Shown one piece after another: positions 1-11,827 of a DNA stretch of 64,000 nucleotides (the stretch's first letter is position 1; every line of letters starts with the position of its first letter). Source of the DNA: Eucalyptus grandis. Lineage: Eukaryota; Streptophyta; Magnoliopsida; Myrtales; Myrtaceae. A model generated the notes under the pieces. It was not told where the DNA came from. It ran no database searches and saw only the letters and a list, made by a program, of their open reading frames with translations. The position numbers and the translations under genes were made by a program. The stretch spans positions 57,734,833 to 57,798,832 of the forward strand of contig NC_052613.1 in assembly GCF_016545825.1 (NCBI RefSeq), written 5' to 3'.

Positions 1-2329
1 TGGATCACCAAACCATGATGGGAATATTCCACCACCATAATATGAAATAGTGAGATTTTCAAGATTAGTGTGAGGTCGCAGAGAGTCAAGAACCCGTGCT
101 TCGCGTTTTGTATTCCGGAAATTTCCAAAACCTTCATTCCAATGCAAGAATAAGTTGCTAAGGTCTTGCTTTCTAGACAAATTAGCATTAGTTGCATCTC
201 TAAATTCATCCACCTTCTGCAATTCAGATATGAGTAACTCTCCTTGAAGATGTGGCAAGTTCTTTAACTCATTTAATTGTGACCCTCTCTTTTGTCCTAC
301 CACAAACTTGGACAAGATAATAAGATTCCTCAGATTACCGATATTCAATGGCATCTCTTTCAAATCCGTTGTATCCCTAATGTCAAGAAAAGCGTAAGTT
401 GACCAAATTTGCTATATCCGGAGGCAACATAGAAAGGTACCCACAACCTCTTAAGATCAAAACTTGTAATTTCCACAAGGCGCCAATTGACTCAGGTAAC
501 CTTTTGATTTCGGTGTACGAGAGATTGAGATGTCGAAGATATTTTAAATCACAGACACAATTCGGTACCTTTGTGATGTCACAATGAGATAATGATAGCA
601 CCCGCAAGTACTTCAAGTTTGTTAGCAAGTTGTGCAGCACCTTTTCGGAAATGAAAATTCTTCGACTAAATTGAACATTCAACATAATTAAACTTCTTAG
701 TACCTTCATTTGAGCATATGCTCTTAAGCTTTTTGATGTAACAAAGTGTGAGACAAATGATGCATAACGAGCTTTCACTTTAGTACTCACTACTTGAGAG
801 TCCCCAGAGGTAAAGCATGTCGTATTTGCAATTGATTTTGCTAGATCATTCAAAAGATCATGGATCAAAAACTTTGATGTGTTAACATTGGATTGCTGAA
901 AAAATGATCTAGATACTAACTCATCAAAGCAATCACGTCCTAATCTCAAGATACGCTCTTTTTCTTTTTCTTCACCTAAAAAGCCCTATGCTATCCACAA
1001 GAGTGCCAGCTTGTCCCTCTCAAATTCTTAGTCCTTTGGAAATATAGCGCAATACGCAAAACATCTCTTCAAACAAGAAGGAAGATGCAAATAGCTTAAT
1101 TTCAAAGCTGGAAGAACCTCACCATCTTTTCCTATCGCTTTATCCCATGTTTTGTTATTTAAGATAGCTTCCCATTCTTTGGGATTCTCTCTATTATGTA
1201 GGAGACCACCCAACATCTTTGCTGCCAAAGGTAAACCCTTACATTTTTCAACTATTCTCTTGCCTGCTCTTTCCAAATTTGGGTGCCCCTCAAAATTTCT
1301 TGCTCTTAGAGCATGATAGGTTAACATGCTGGTACAATTATCTTCAGACAACACATTCAAAGAATATGACGAAACTCTTTTTATGCAAACAATAGAATTG
1401 TTACGTGTTGTGATGATGATCTTGCTTCCTTGGCCCCGCTTCAAATGGCTTTAGGAGGGAAGTCCATTCTTCGTACTTCACATTCCAAACATCATCTAAG
1501 ACCACAAGAAACTTCTTTCTAGATAGATTGTCCTTCAACTTTGTTTGAAGCCTATCAAGATCTTTGTCCTCGCAAGGCTCTTTGGTGATCGACCCCAAAA
1601 TAGTCTTTGTTATGTCAAGAACATCAAAAACATCTGAAACACAGACCCATGCTCTCCTCTCGAAACAATTACTCACTTTGTCATTGTTATACAACCGTTG
1701 AGCCAAGGCCGTCTTTCCAACACCGCCCATCCCAATTATGGAGACTATGCTTAGTGTGCTATCAACATTTTCGGCTTCACCTATCAGTAATTTGAGTATA
1801 TCCACTTCTTCCTTCTCCCTACCGAAAAACTGAGGCTCTGGTAGAGAAGTGCTGGGGAGCCTTTTGTTGGTGTAGTGAGATCCGTCCACAACATTCTCTC
1901 TCAAGCTTAAGGGAGCCTTCTTGTTGACTATATCTTCAAACCTGCCTTTGATCTCTTGTAACTTGGTTTCAAACGTGGGTGAGTGTAGTTGGCTAAAGGA
2001 AAGGAACTTCCTTTTCACCCCACCTTTGTTTGTGCTGGATTCTGCCTCCGACTTGACTTGAGCAGCTTCGATCTCGAACTCATCGAGCAAGTCTTCCGTG
2101 TCATAGGCCAAGTCCCTAACATTGTCCAGCCACTGCTTCACTCGATGGTCACCGTCGAGTTGCTTGTCCTCTGCATCATCAAGCACTGCATTGATTGTTT
2201 TAGCATCTCCTCACACTTATGGAGCAAGGTACCAATTCCTTCCCGTTGCGCATAGTTTGATACCATAGAAGCCAACTTTTCGAGCAGGAACTGAAAGAAG
2301 GAACCCAAAAAGATCTCTCCAATGGCCAT
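1..2329 (-). pseudogene. CC-NB-LRR (CNL) disease-resistance pseudogene, 3' part beyond the window
   Basis: The encoded family is intracellular immune receptors of the RPP13-like/RGA type. Read on the minus strand from the ATG at 2329, there is an Rx-type coiled coil (EDVID variant DTEDLLDEFE), the P-loop GMGGVGKTALAQ near 1725, kinase-2 KKFLVVLDDVW near 1500, the RNBS-B motif GSKIIITTRN near 1410, GLPLAAKMLGGLL near 1215, RNBS-D CFAYCAIFPKD ending at 1031, an MHD variant IHDLLNDLA near 865, then leucine-rich repeats to base 1. Disablements seen: a frameshift near 2199, another near 1427, TAA at 1028-1030 directly after FPKD, TAG at 986-988, and a frameshift near 390, after which the LRR frame continues to the edge. 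No intron interrupts the domains, as is common in this family. The order of motifs makes the family certain; the breaks make a functional product very unlikely unless the sequence has assembly errors. Confidence 0.93.
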
Positions 2330-2389
2330 GGTGAATCAATCACTATAGTTTGTGGAGAACAACAAGGGTTATGAGGAAGCAAAGTGATA

Positions 2390-5300
2390 GTGAGCTAATG
2401 GAGAGAGAAAACTGTGAAGACCAGGAAGACCAAGACTTTTAAGGATGCACATTAGAGGTTAGAGAAATCAAAGTAAACTATTTTTGTCCACAAATGGTTG
2501 TTTTGTAATATTTGGAGAATATCCCCGGTGACTGTATTGAGTATCATGCGCCTTCTTTGTCTAGAAAGTGAAGCAAAAGTGAAAAAGAGCAAATGGGAAA
2601 GAAATTTTAATAGATTCCAAGAAGAATAAGACTTTGCAAGGCACAAATTGGCTGTGTTGCTTCACTTTTTCACATCCCTTGTCTTCTGTCCCAATGTGAA
2701 TATCTCTTTTATCTTTATTAGTAGAACTTCCTCACTTTACATGTCTTGCTTAAAATTGACAATGCAATAATTTTTGTCCAACTCTTTTCTAGTTTATTCA
2801 TAGAGTGATTTTTCATTCATGAATCTAGAATTATTATGTCAAGACTTTCGTGTATCTTTTCAAATTTACTTTCAATAAAAGAGAAAAAAAAAAGCAAAGA
2901 GGAAAATTAAAGTTAAAAAAAGAAAGAAAAAAACTAAAAAAGAAAAACAAATGCAGGGATGGGGCAGGAGAGAACCCCACCATTCCACAGCCTCTGCGGC
3001 GTTGTTGCTGTAGAAACCCCCACCAAGTTGACATTTCCAACGTCGCCACCTTATAGGGTGCATTTGGAATTGGCATTTCCAAGCCACTTTAGGCCTCCAA
3101 AGCCCTTTGGGCTAAAAATGAGTGTTTGGCAAAATGTTTTGTAAAGATACTTGGCTGAAAGTCTGCCTTGTGAAGGTTGAAAGCCCAAGGTAGGTTGGGG
3201 CTACCTTGGGCTTTCAAAGATGCCGAAAATGCTGAGCTGAGGGGAGAAAAAAAATTCTTTCCAAATTATCCTTGTTGATTTTTCGTTTTTCCGATTTGGC
3301 CCTCTCATCGTCTTCTTCTTCTTCCACGAGTGGGTACTGTTCATCTTCTTTGCAGATACAACCTTGCTCACACCGACCACTGTGCCGGCAGCCCTCGACT
3401 GCGCCAGAACCACCCACGCCGACGACCCGTGAGCCCCTCTGCTCCACTGTCGTTCCAACGGCCTCGCCAGCCATCGTCTCTGTGCCTCCACCAGATTTGA
3501 ACCCGAGCGGACGGCTGCCCCTTTCGAACCAAAGCCCTTGCAGCAGATCGCGAAGCTCGCTGCGCCAATCTCGCTCGATGACCGCATCACCGCTGACTGC
3601 TGCTCGCCTCCACCCAACGCCGTCATCGCTCAATAGCTCGCAACCCAGCACTTGAGGCCTTCACCGCTCAACTGCTGCTGTCCTGATCTCGCTGTTTGAG
3701 TGCCCTGACACCCGCAGCCGAGCTCGCCTCGCCCGATGCCATTGCCGCCCAGCAGCCCGCGACCCAAAGACTTGACTCCGCCGTGCCGACCGATGCTTCC
3801 ACTCGTCATTTGCGGGACCTCCACCTCGCAGCTCGCCTCCGTTGCGCCTTTGCCCACTGTCCTCCACTCGGTCGCCGACCCCTGCGCTCCACTGTGACGC
3901 TGGTTTTCCCCCTTTGCTGGAGCCCGACGCCACTGCGCCTTGGCACCACCGCCTGAGAGTAGTCACTGGCGAGGTCCTCCCGCGACCTCAATGCCCTGGA
4001 TCTAGGTCGCGGCAGGGTCGTCGAAGGTCGAGGCGGCATCGCACGACCTCGCCACCCCAAACTGGGTCACCGTAGGTCGCGGCGGCGTCGTGTGACCTCG
4101 GACGGCCTTTGCCGATGATCTTCGGGGTCGGCGGGGTCGCCGGAGGTTGCGGCGCGTCATGTGACTTCGGGTGGCCTTTGTCGGTGGTCTTCGGGAGTCG
4201 CTCGACCCCGGGCGGCCCTCCCTAGTTGTCTCGGGGCTGCCTAAGTTGGATGTTGGCTGCCGGCGACAAATTTCAATCACCGGCCGCCTACCCTTGCTTG
4301 TCAATTTTTTTATTTTTATTTATTTTTCACAAAAGCCCTTTGTAAATGTAATTCTCCCAAACACCATTTTGGTCAAAGGTACTTCACAAAGGGCTTTCAA
4401 ACTACAATATACCAAACATAGTTTGCATTTTGAAAAACACCTTTAACTCAAAGGTCTTTGCATTTTCCTAAAAACTTTCCCCAAAAGCCTTCCCAAATGC
4501 ACCCTATAGTCGCCTTCACAGACAATATTTTTCTTGAGATGTTTTTCTTAAGAGTGGTTTAGGAGTTAGGGTGTGATACTGTAGATACCTAAACTTCTGT
4601 TCATATTATAAACTTCTTTTTTTCAATGAAGCATCTCATTTTTTTCAATTTTGGCTCACTTTAAGGCATCCATTAAATAAATTATTTTGTTATGTTATAT
4701 GATTTTGTTGATATGACTTGCTCACTCAATAGAAATTGAGCATAACAATTAACGTGGCTCGTTTAACCTATGGATTGGGTGATGAAGAGATAATGGATGT
4801 GTGTTGGTTTAAATGATCTTAGCGTCCAATATGTCTATGCTAATGTGCAACATCTCAAGATATCACATCGGATGTCAATGTGGACAGTTAATGGCTATCA
4901 ATAGCGTTATTGTCATATCTACGTTTTCAATTTGTGGTTTTAATGAAGGCCTTGACCCATTGAACAAGAAAACCTTTAGGCACTTGATTACAAAAACAGG
5001 GTAACAGTTCGGATTCTTGTGTGTCAATATCCAAGAATTTATCATACTGATTATTAGTCTAGATTCAAATCTTAACCATACTTTTGTTTACGTGATATTT
5101 GTCCTACAAACTTAATCTCTTGATTCACTGCTTGGTCTCACTTTAATAATTTCTATATTGAGATTTGTCATTCTTTCATGTAAAAGAGAATAGGAAAAAG
5201 TTTTGCTAATTTCATGCCATTACAAAAAGATTTCAATGGCTAAATGTCAAGCACACTTAGAGACTATAAAGTTCTCGATGTTGATTTCTTTCTCGAGTGA

Positions 5301-5440
5301 TTTCAGTCATAAAAAGTCGACAAATAAGGTATTGTTCTTGCCTTTCTTTTTGGCCAATTCCATTGCTTTCCCTTTGACCTCCTCACCCAAACCAACAAAA
5401 GTATATGCTCAAGCGTCGGCTTATAATTAGTGTGTACATA
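2390..5440. repeat. Diverged copy 1 of a CNL-upstream segment
   Basis: This is the region upstream of the CNL start, with recurrent phrases such as 'gaagaccaagacttt' and 'aagtgaagcaaaagtgaaa'. The same order of blocks recurs at 7021-9250 and 44622-45830, for example the block around 4510-4740 against 7740-7960 and 45050-45270, and the block around 5210-5400 against 45625-45800. The three copies are clearly paralogous although diverged by substitutions and indels. Copy 1 carries a TIR element insertion at 3056-4504. No coding potential is seen. Confidence 0.8.
3056..4504. mobile_element. Non-autonomous TIR DNA transposon with GC-rich core
   Basis: The ends form an inverted repeat: GGGTGCATTTGG at 3056 and CCAAATGCACCC ending at 4504, extended outward by TATA on both sides. 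Copy 3 of the surrounding repeat has the uninterrupted sequence 'gccaccttataagttac' near 45030, which is the pre-insertion state. The target duplication is TA or TATA and cannot be resolved because both are palindromic, so the superfamily is uncertain (PIF/Harbinger or Tc1/mariner are possible; an 8-9 bp duplication is not seen). The interior, about 3330-4290, is GC-rich in an AT-rich setting and shares a module with the first Mutator-like element (see findings). No transposase is seen. Open frames there on both strands look like by-products of GC richness. Confidence 0.75.
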
Positions 5441-5788
5441 TTTTTTAAAGTTGAATCTTTCAATTTAGGAACTTATGAGCAACAGTTGAAATTGTCCGCA
5501 ACTTATTGAATTTTCATATCTTTTGCTTAGTTCTCTCTTATGTAAAGCAGAAGCAAGCTAATGGAGAGAAAAAAAAAACTATTTAGTCCTAGAAGACAAA
5601 GACATTCACCTACCAAAAACATTAAACAAAGACGAAGATCAAGGCATTTTTTTTCTTAATCCATACATTATCTGCAACCTTATAATTTCAATGTCTTCAT
5701 TTGATATGTCATTGGTGAATATGCAAATAATGCAGGCTTTTACGTGGCACTCACAATGCTAAAGTTTCGCAGCAAGACGGGCAATGAT

Positions 5789-6333
5789 GATCTACTGAAG
5801 GGTGCTAACATAGTAGTTGATGATCGAGAACTGCTTGATAGGAGAATCATGGTCCTTTGCATGATTTTCTTGTTCATAAGTGTGATGCTTAGAGTATATC
5901 TAGTACATTGTACATTGTTAGTTGGCGATGTCTGACCCTTTTTTTGGCCTAGTGCCGAATGAAGCTAACCACAATTAATACGACTGACAAATAAATATCT
6001 TTGTACAACTTGCATCGACTGAAATAAATGTTGACGATCCACCTAACATTGGCATCTTTCTGTTATACATTTGCAAGTCATTAAAGACAACTAGCTTTGA
6101 CTGTTTGATAAGGGAAACCAAAACACATGCTTTGGGAAAGAGTCAGGTACACCAACAAATCCATGAAGCAAGTTGCTTAATTTTACTCTAGAAATAGTAA
6201 ACAATTCAGAAATCACCAACTAATCCATCAAGCAAGTTGCTTTTGGGCTAGCTTTTTCAATTTAAGGGACCACAATTCTCCTATTAAGCGATTCACGGTC
6301 ATCATCAACTACTTCAGCACCCTTTAGTAGATT
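5789..6333. repeat. Inverted repeat with ~70-bp arms and ~400-bp loop
   Basis: Bases 5789-5858 pair imperfectly (roughly 80% by eye) with the reverse complement of 6264-6333. Shared phrases include 'tctactgaagggtgct' on the left and its complement on the right. A 63-codon open frame at 5744-5935 lies over the left arm but resembles nothing I recognise. A short direct repeat around 'aagcaagttgctt' lies at about 6150 and 6220 beside the right arm. Confidence 0.65.
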
Positions 6334-6960
6334 ATTACTGCTCATTTTGTTGCAAATTTTTAGCACTATAGCTGCCACATAAGAGCCTATACTTAAAAAA
6401 GAAAAAAAAACCAACAAAACATTCGTAAGTTATAAATTTTTTATCAAGATATGTGTGTCTTCTAAGTTGGTCATGTGAAGAAATATCACCTCACATCCTC
6501 TGTTTTGGATGGCCACAAGAAAAGGCCCTCTCTTTCAGACGACAGCCAAAAGTCTTGATTTGAAAAAAAAAAAAAAAAAAGGAGAAGAGTTTATTTATCT
6601 AACTCAAGGACACAACGTGCATCAAAACATGGTCTCTTCGGTCTAAACTCAAATTGTTTGCCGTGGTGGTATACTCATAAAATACTTTTCATCGAGAAGA
6701 CCAGGACTTTACTATATATCATGTACTCTTTTTTTTCTTTTTCTTTTTTGGTTTAGAAAGTGAAGCAAAAGTGAAAAAAAGCTAATGGAGAAGAAACTTT
6801 AATCAATCTCAGGAAGGTCAAGACTTTCCAGGCGCAAATTGGCTTCATTGCTTCACTTTTTGCATCCCTCATCTTCCTCCCTAGGTCAATGTCCCTTTTT
6901 CCATTCAAGTAGACTTTTCACACGTTACATGTTTTGTTTAAAATTAAAAATACTATAAAT

Positions 6961-7020
6961 TAGTATAAGAAGGAAGCTAAGAAGTAACCCAAAAAGATCT
7001 TTCAATGGTCATAGGTGAAT
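6961..7020 (-). pseudogene. Relic of a second CNL gene start
   Basis: This short block matches the region around the start codon of the CNL pseudogene at 2290-2345, including 'acccaaaaagatctt' and the position of the ATG. In minus-strand sense it opens with an ATG, then loses the frame and stops within about a dozen codons. The homology continues upstream (7021 onward) into the CNL-upstream repeat but not downstream into coding sequence. It is read as the surviving 5' end of a deleted paralogue. Confidence 0.65.
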
Positions 7021-9250
7021 CCGTTAGTGTACAGTCAATCAAGGGTTATGTTGAAGCAAAGTGACAATGAGCTAATGGAGAGAGACAACTTTAAAGTCCC
7101 GGAAGACCAAGATTTTCACCTACCAAAGAGTGTAAATAAAGACCAAGACTTTTAAGGATGTTTTCTGTCTACAAGTGCTTTGTTCATGTTGACAAACCAT
7201 ACACGTGGGAAGACCAAGACTTTACTGGATATCAGGTACTTTGTGTCTAGAAAGTGAAGCAGAAGCAAAAGAGAGCAAATGAAAAGGACAGAGGCTTTGA
7301 AGGTTAGGACGCAAATTGGCTTTGTTGGTTCACCTCTCGCATCCCTCCTCCTTCATCCCCATGTGAAAACCTTTGTTTTTCCATTACCAGTACAATTTCC
7401 CCACTTACATGCCATGCTTAAAAATCGACCCACCAAAATTTTTGTCCGACTATTTTCATGCTTAATCTTACTGTGATTTTTCATTCAGTAATTTCTCTTG
7501 TACTTGTCTATTAGAATTATTTCCAGCTTTCCATGGTTCTTTTTGAAATTCAGGTTCAATAAAATAATTAAAAAAAAGCAAAGATAAAATGAAAAAGAAG
7601 AAACTTTACCAAAAAAAGAAAAAGAAGAAAGGGCAAAAAGTTAAAGAAGGAAAAATAAAATAAAAGCAAGAATAGGGCAAGAGAGCGCACCACTGTCCCT
7701 CGGCCACTGCCAAGCCGTTCCATCAGCAGCGCTGCTTAATGTCACCTTCATAGACAACATTTCCCTGAGATATTATTCCTAGAGCGTTTTAAGAGTTAAG
7801 AATAATGACGTCATAAGTACCTAAGCTCTTGTTCAGTTTACAATTGAATATCTCAACCTTTTTTCTTTCAATCATGAACCTCAATTTTTCAAATTTGGCT
7901 CAATTTAAGGCATCGGCTTGATAACTTGTCATGCTATATGATTTTGCTAATGTGACTCAGTTACCCAGCAACAGTTAAACATAATAACTAATGTAGCTCC
8001 TTATCTTACAAATTAAGTGATGAGTAGAAAGAAAGTGTGTTGAGTTAGACAATATTAGCATCTCATATATCTTAGTTGATGTGACAACATATTAAAGTTT
8101 AGAATTGAATTGGTAGTCATATAATAAATTTATGGATTTTTTGGATAATATTTTGTAAAGTCATATACATTTGTCAAAATATTGAAGTCGTAATGATGCT
8201 TTCTTGGGACAAGGGTATGGCACTCTGTCATCCATTTAATTTTGGGTGCTTTTCACATGCACATTAGTGGTTAGAGGAATTTTTAAAAAAAATACTGTTT
8301 GTCCACTGGTGCTTGTTTGGTAATATTCAAAGAATTTCTCCAAATTTTTTTGTCTCGAAAGTGAAGCAAAAGACAAAAAGAGGTAATGGCAAAGAAACTC
8401 CAATAAATTTCCAAGAAGACCACAACTTTTGCAGGACACAAATTGAAGTTTGTTGCTTCGCTTTTCCATCCCTCCATCCCCCCCCAATGAATCCCTAGGA
8501 GAACGTCTCTTTTTCCATCACTAGTAGAACTTCCATGCATTATGTTTGGATTAATCTCTGTTGTTCTTTCTTTTGTCAAATTTGTCTCAATTCGAGGCAT
8601 TTGTTAAAAAATTGCCACATCGTAATGATTTTATTGACACAATTCGTTTCCCCTGTGAATTGGGTGATGTGGAGAGAGTTTGTATTGGCTTAGATAATCC
8701 TAGCATCTAATGTCTCTATTGACGTGGCAACATCTCAAGATGCCATATTGGACACTTATCTAGACATTTAACAACTGTTTAACGGTGTTGCCATCATGTC
8801 AACATTTTTCGTTTGGAACATTAACAAAGGCCTCACATTAACCCTCATGAAAAATTGAGATAATTGATTGAACGAGAAAACTTTAGGTACCTAATTGTGA
8901 AAGGGCTAATGATTAAAGTACTTGTAATGTCATTGTTCCAAAGAGTTTATCACAAAATCATTGGTCTAGGCTCATATCTCAAACATACTTTTGTTTACGG
9001 AATATTTGCTCCACAACTCATCCTCTCGATTCATTTCTTGGTTTCCCTTTAATAATTTTCTTTTGTAAGATTATTCATTCTTTCGTGTGAAAGAAAATAG
9101 GAGATAGTTTTGTTAATTTCACGCGCCAAAAGATTTCAATGGCTAAATGTCAAGCAAATTGGAAGACTACAAAATTTATTGATGTCGATTGCCCTTAGTT
9201 TTCTTCCTAATCATTCGATCATAAAAATTCAAGCTTTACACTTGAAAAAT
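7021..9250. repeat. Diverged copy 2 of the CNL-upstream segment
   Basis: Blocks appear in the same order as in 2390-5440: the 'gaagcaaagtgacaatgagctaatggagag' type block near 7050, the A-rich stretch near 7560-7670, the block at 7740-7960, and the block ending near 9190. It lacks the TIR element found in copy 1. No coding sequence is seen. Further diverged scraps of the same family lie at about 5530-5650 and 6700-6900. Confidence 0.75.
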
Positions 9251-10466
9251 TTTAGTGGATTATCAAACGTTTGATTGAAAATAAACTTTTTCTTAGTACT
9301 TGATTTTAGTTCGGTTGGATATCATATTAATAGTCTTATCATCACATGTAACTATATGGGCACACTTAATTTAAAACCTTTCTATGATTTCTTTACCAAT
9401 TACATCTAATTTGCCTAAATAATATTTTTTTGTAGATAATTTGTTCCAACTTTTCGAGAGATCAATTGATATCATCATCAGTCTGACCCGCAAGAGACAA
9501 AATTGATACCATAGAATATATTGCAGCCCAATATAAGCAGTTAACGACTACTTAATAGCATTGATGTTACATAGACATTTTTCGTTCACGATTCAATGGA
9601 GGTCTCGCATTGACCCACATCCGAAATGTCGAGATAATTGATTGAATGGAAAAAAAAAACTCTAGATACTTGATTGCCAGTTCATAGGTAAGAAAATTCA
9701 TGCACCTCACGATTTGGTTTTATTTCAGTCAATTTGAATATTTTTGGAAGCCGTAAATACATAATGAAATTGATGACGTTTCTTTTTATGAAGGGTTTGC
9801 TTCAACCACACGTATGTAAAATCAAATAAGTTTCTCCTCTGATTGTCTTTCTCTTTTCCTTAGTCAGCCATATCCCAAATGCTTGAAACAAGGCGCCATC
9901 AAATCATATATATGTGCCAAGAGATATTTTTATATATATATACAAGGCAATTGCTAATGATAGTTGTAAAGTTATACACATATTTCAACAGTATTGAAAT
10001 ACTCCCTCATCCATTTAATTTTGGTGCTCTTCACCGCATTATGGTCAATATTGTACATTTTTTTCTCTTTTAATAGTCAATAACTTCGTGGATTCCATAA
10101 TTTTTTATTTTGTGAAAAAAGAAAAGACAGAAAATTGATATTGCTTGCAGTTGAGGCCTCTATGTACCAAATTAGATTAGTGCATTTGTCAATTTTTTTT
10201 TTTTGATGTAGGCACTTATATTTGGTTCAAGTATACCAACTTATGAGGTTGGAGTTGAAAACAATCAACCATAAAAACAGCGCATTTTATGCTAATTCCT
10301 TATTCTTAATCAGATGTGATATGGAAATATCGGATATGGACACTAGTAAATTTCATATTTTAGAGTTCATAATTAAAGGACCTCATTAATTGGCATCAAA
10401 TTCAAATGGACTTTGGATTTCATAAACAAGATTTTTACTCACTTATTAATCTTTTCTTTTTTTCTT
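9251..10466. other. AT-rich stretch, no gene recognised
   Basis: I see no open frame with recognisable motifs, no RNA gene and no repeat boundary here. There is a short TA-rich microsatellite-like run near 9930-9945. Scattered words match the CNL-upstream repeat family. Confidence 0.5.
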
Positions 10467-11409
10467 TAATAGATTCCAAGAAGACCAAGACTTTTACACA
10501 TTTGTATGTTAGCAAGAAAGAAACTTCAATAGATGCCAAGAAGACCAAGACTTTGTATGTCTTTCTTGCCATTACCAATAGAATTTCTAGGCGCTACATG
10601 TCTTTCTTAAAATTAACAATGCCATAATTTTCCTCCAATTCTTTTCAGGTTTAATCATTTTGGGATTTTTTCATTCATTAATCTCTATTGTATCGCAAAG
10701 TGATGATGAGCAAATGGAGAGAGAACCATAAAGTCCGGGAAGATCAGGACTTTCACCTACTAAAAATATCATTTTCAGACAAGGACTTTCACCTACCAAA
10801 GATGTCATTTTCTTCTATTTTCTTTTCGTGGAAAGTGAAGCAAAAGTGAAAGAGTGACGGCGGCAAAGAAACTAATATATTCTAGGAAGACCAAGACTCT
10901 ACATGTGCACGTCATTTGATGGTAGTAAAGAAACTTTAATAGATTTTAAGAAGACCAAGACTTTTGAATGTTTGTGTGTTAGTGGGAAATAAACTTCAAT
11001 AAATGTCAAGAAGACCAAGACTTTGTATGTCTTTCTTGCCATTACCAATAGAATTTCTAGGCTCTACAAGTCCTTCTTAAAATTAACAATGCCATAATTT
11101 TCCTCCAATTCTTTTTGGGTTTAATCATTTTGGAATTTTTTTCATTCATTAATCTCTATTGTATCGCAAAATGATGATGAGCAAATGGAGAGACAACCAT
11201 AAAGTCCAGGAAGATTAGGACTTTCACCTACTAAGAATATCATTTTCAGACAAGGAATTTCACCTACCAAAGATGTCATTTTCTTTTTTTGTGGAAAGTG
11301 AAGCAAAAGTGAAAGAGTGATGGCGGGAAAGAAACTGATATATTCCAAGAAGACCAAGATTGTGCACATCATTTGATTGTGCAAGTCCTTTGATGGTGGG
11401 AAAGAAACT
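10467..11409. repeat. Tandem duplication, two copies of ~468 bp, a third split away
   Basis: Sequence from 10467 recurs about 468 bp later, for example 'attgtatcgcaaa' near 10690 and 11160, and 'tcacctaccaaagatgtc' near 10790 and 11260. A third copy begins at about 11403, is interrupted at 11418 by the Mutator-like element, and continues at 44622 with 'agattccaagaagaccaaga'. The repeats derive from the CNL-upstream family. Confidence 0.8.
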
Positions 11410-11418
11410 TTAATAGAT
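11410..11418. repeat. Left 9-bp target-site duplication of MULE-1
   Basis: TTAATAGAT directly precedes the GGG end of the element. The identical 9 bases occur at 44622-44630 directly after the CCC end. Nine-base duplications are the hallmark of the Mutator superfamily. Confidence 0.9.
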
Positions 11419-11785
11419 GGGAAAATCTCACAAATGGTCCATATATTATTACTTAATGTGCAATTTTGTCCATGAATTTTCGATCGGCTCAATTTGGTCC
11501 CTGAACTATTAATAAATGCCCGATTTGGTCCCTGAATTTTTTATCGGCTCAATTTGGTCCCTAAACTATTGATAAATGTCCAATTTAGTCCTTCGTTACT
11601 ATTTTCATTTTTTTTTTGCTTATAGTAACGAAATTGAAAAAAGAAAAAAAATAACGAAAAAAAGAAAAATATAGTAACGAAAAAAATAACAAAAAAAATA
11701 GTAACGAAAAAAAAAAGAAAAGAAACCCTAGAGAGTAATGTTCATGTTCCTCGCAGAAGCAGCCTTGCCCACACCGGTCAATTAT
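11419..11785. repeat. MULE-1 left terminal inverted repeat
   Basis: It pairs with the reverse complement of 44255-44621. It holds three spaced copies of a 'ggtccctgaa...' phrase, then poly-A/T-rich 'gtaacgaaa' repeats, then a 'cctcgcagaagcagccttgcccac' type block shared with the right arm. Confidence 0.85.
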
Positions 11786-11822
11786 GCATGGGGAAATATC
11801 TCAAATAAAATAAAATAAAATA

Positions 11823-11827
11823 AACTT
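11823..11827. repeat. Left 5-bp target duplication of the Ogre composite
   Basis: AACTT lies immediately before the TG of LTR1 (11828). The same AACTT is at 43582-43586, right after the CA end of LTR3. Five-base duplications are typical of LTR-retrotransposon integration. Confidence 0.9.

Noticed and set aside
3201..4304. Several overlapping 100-145 codon frames
   Set aside because: They occur on both strands of the GC-rich transposon core and show no motif; long frames are expected where stops are rare.
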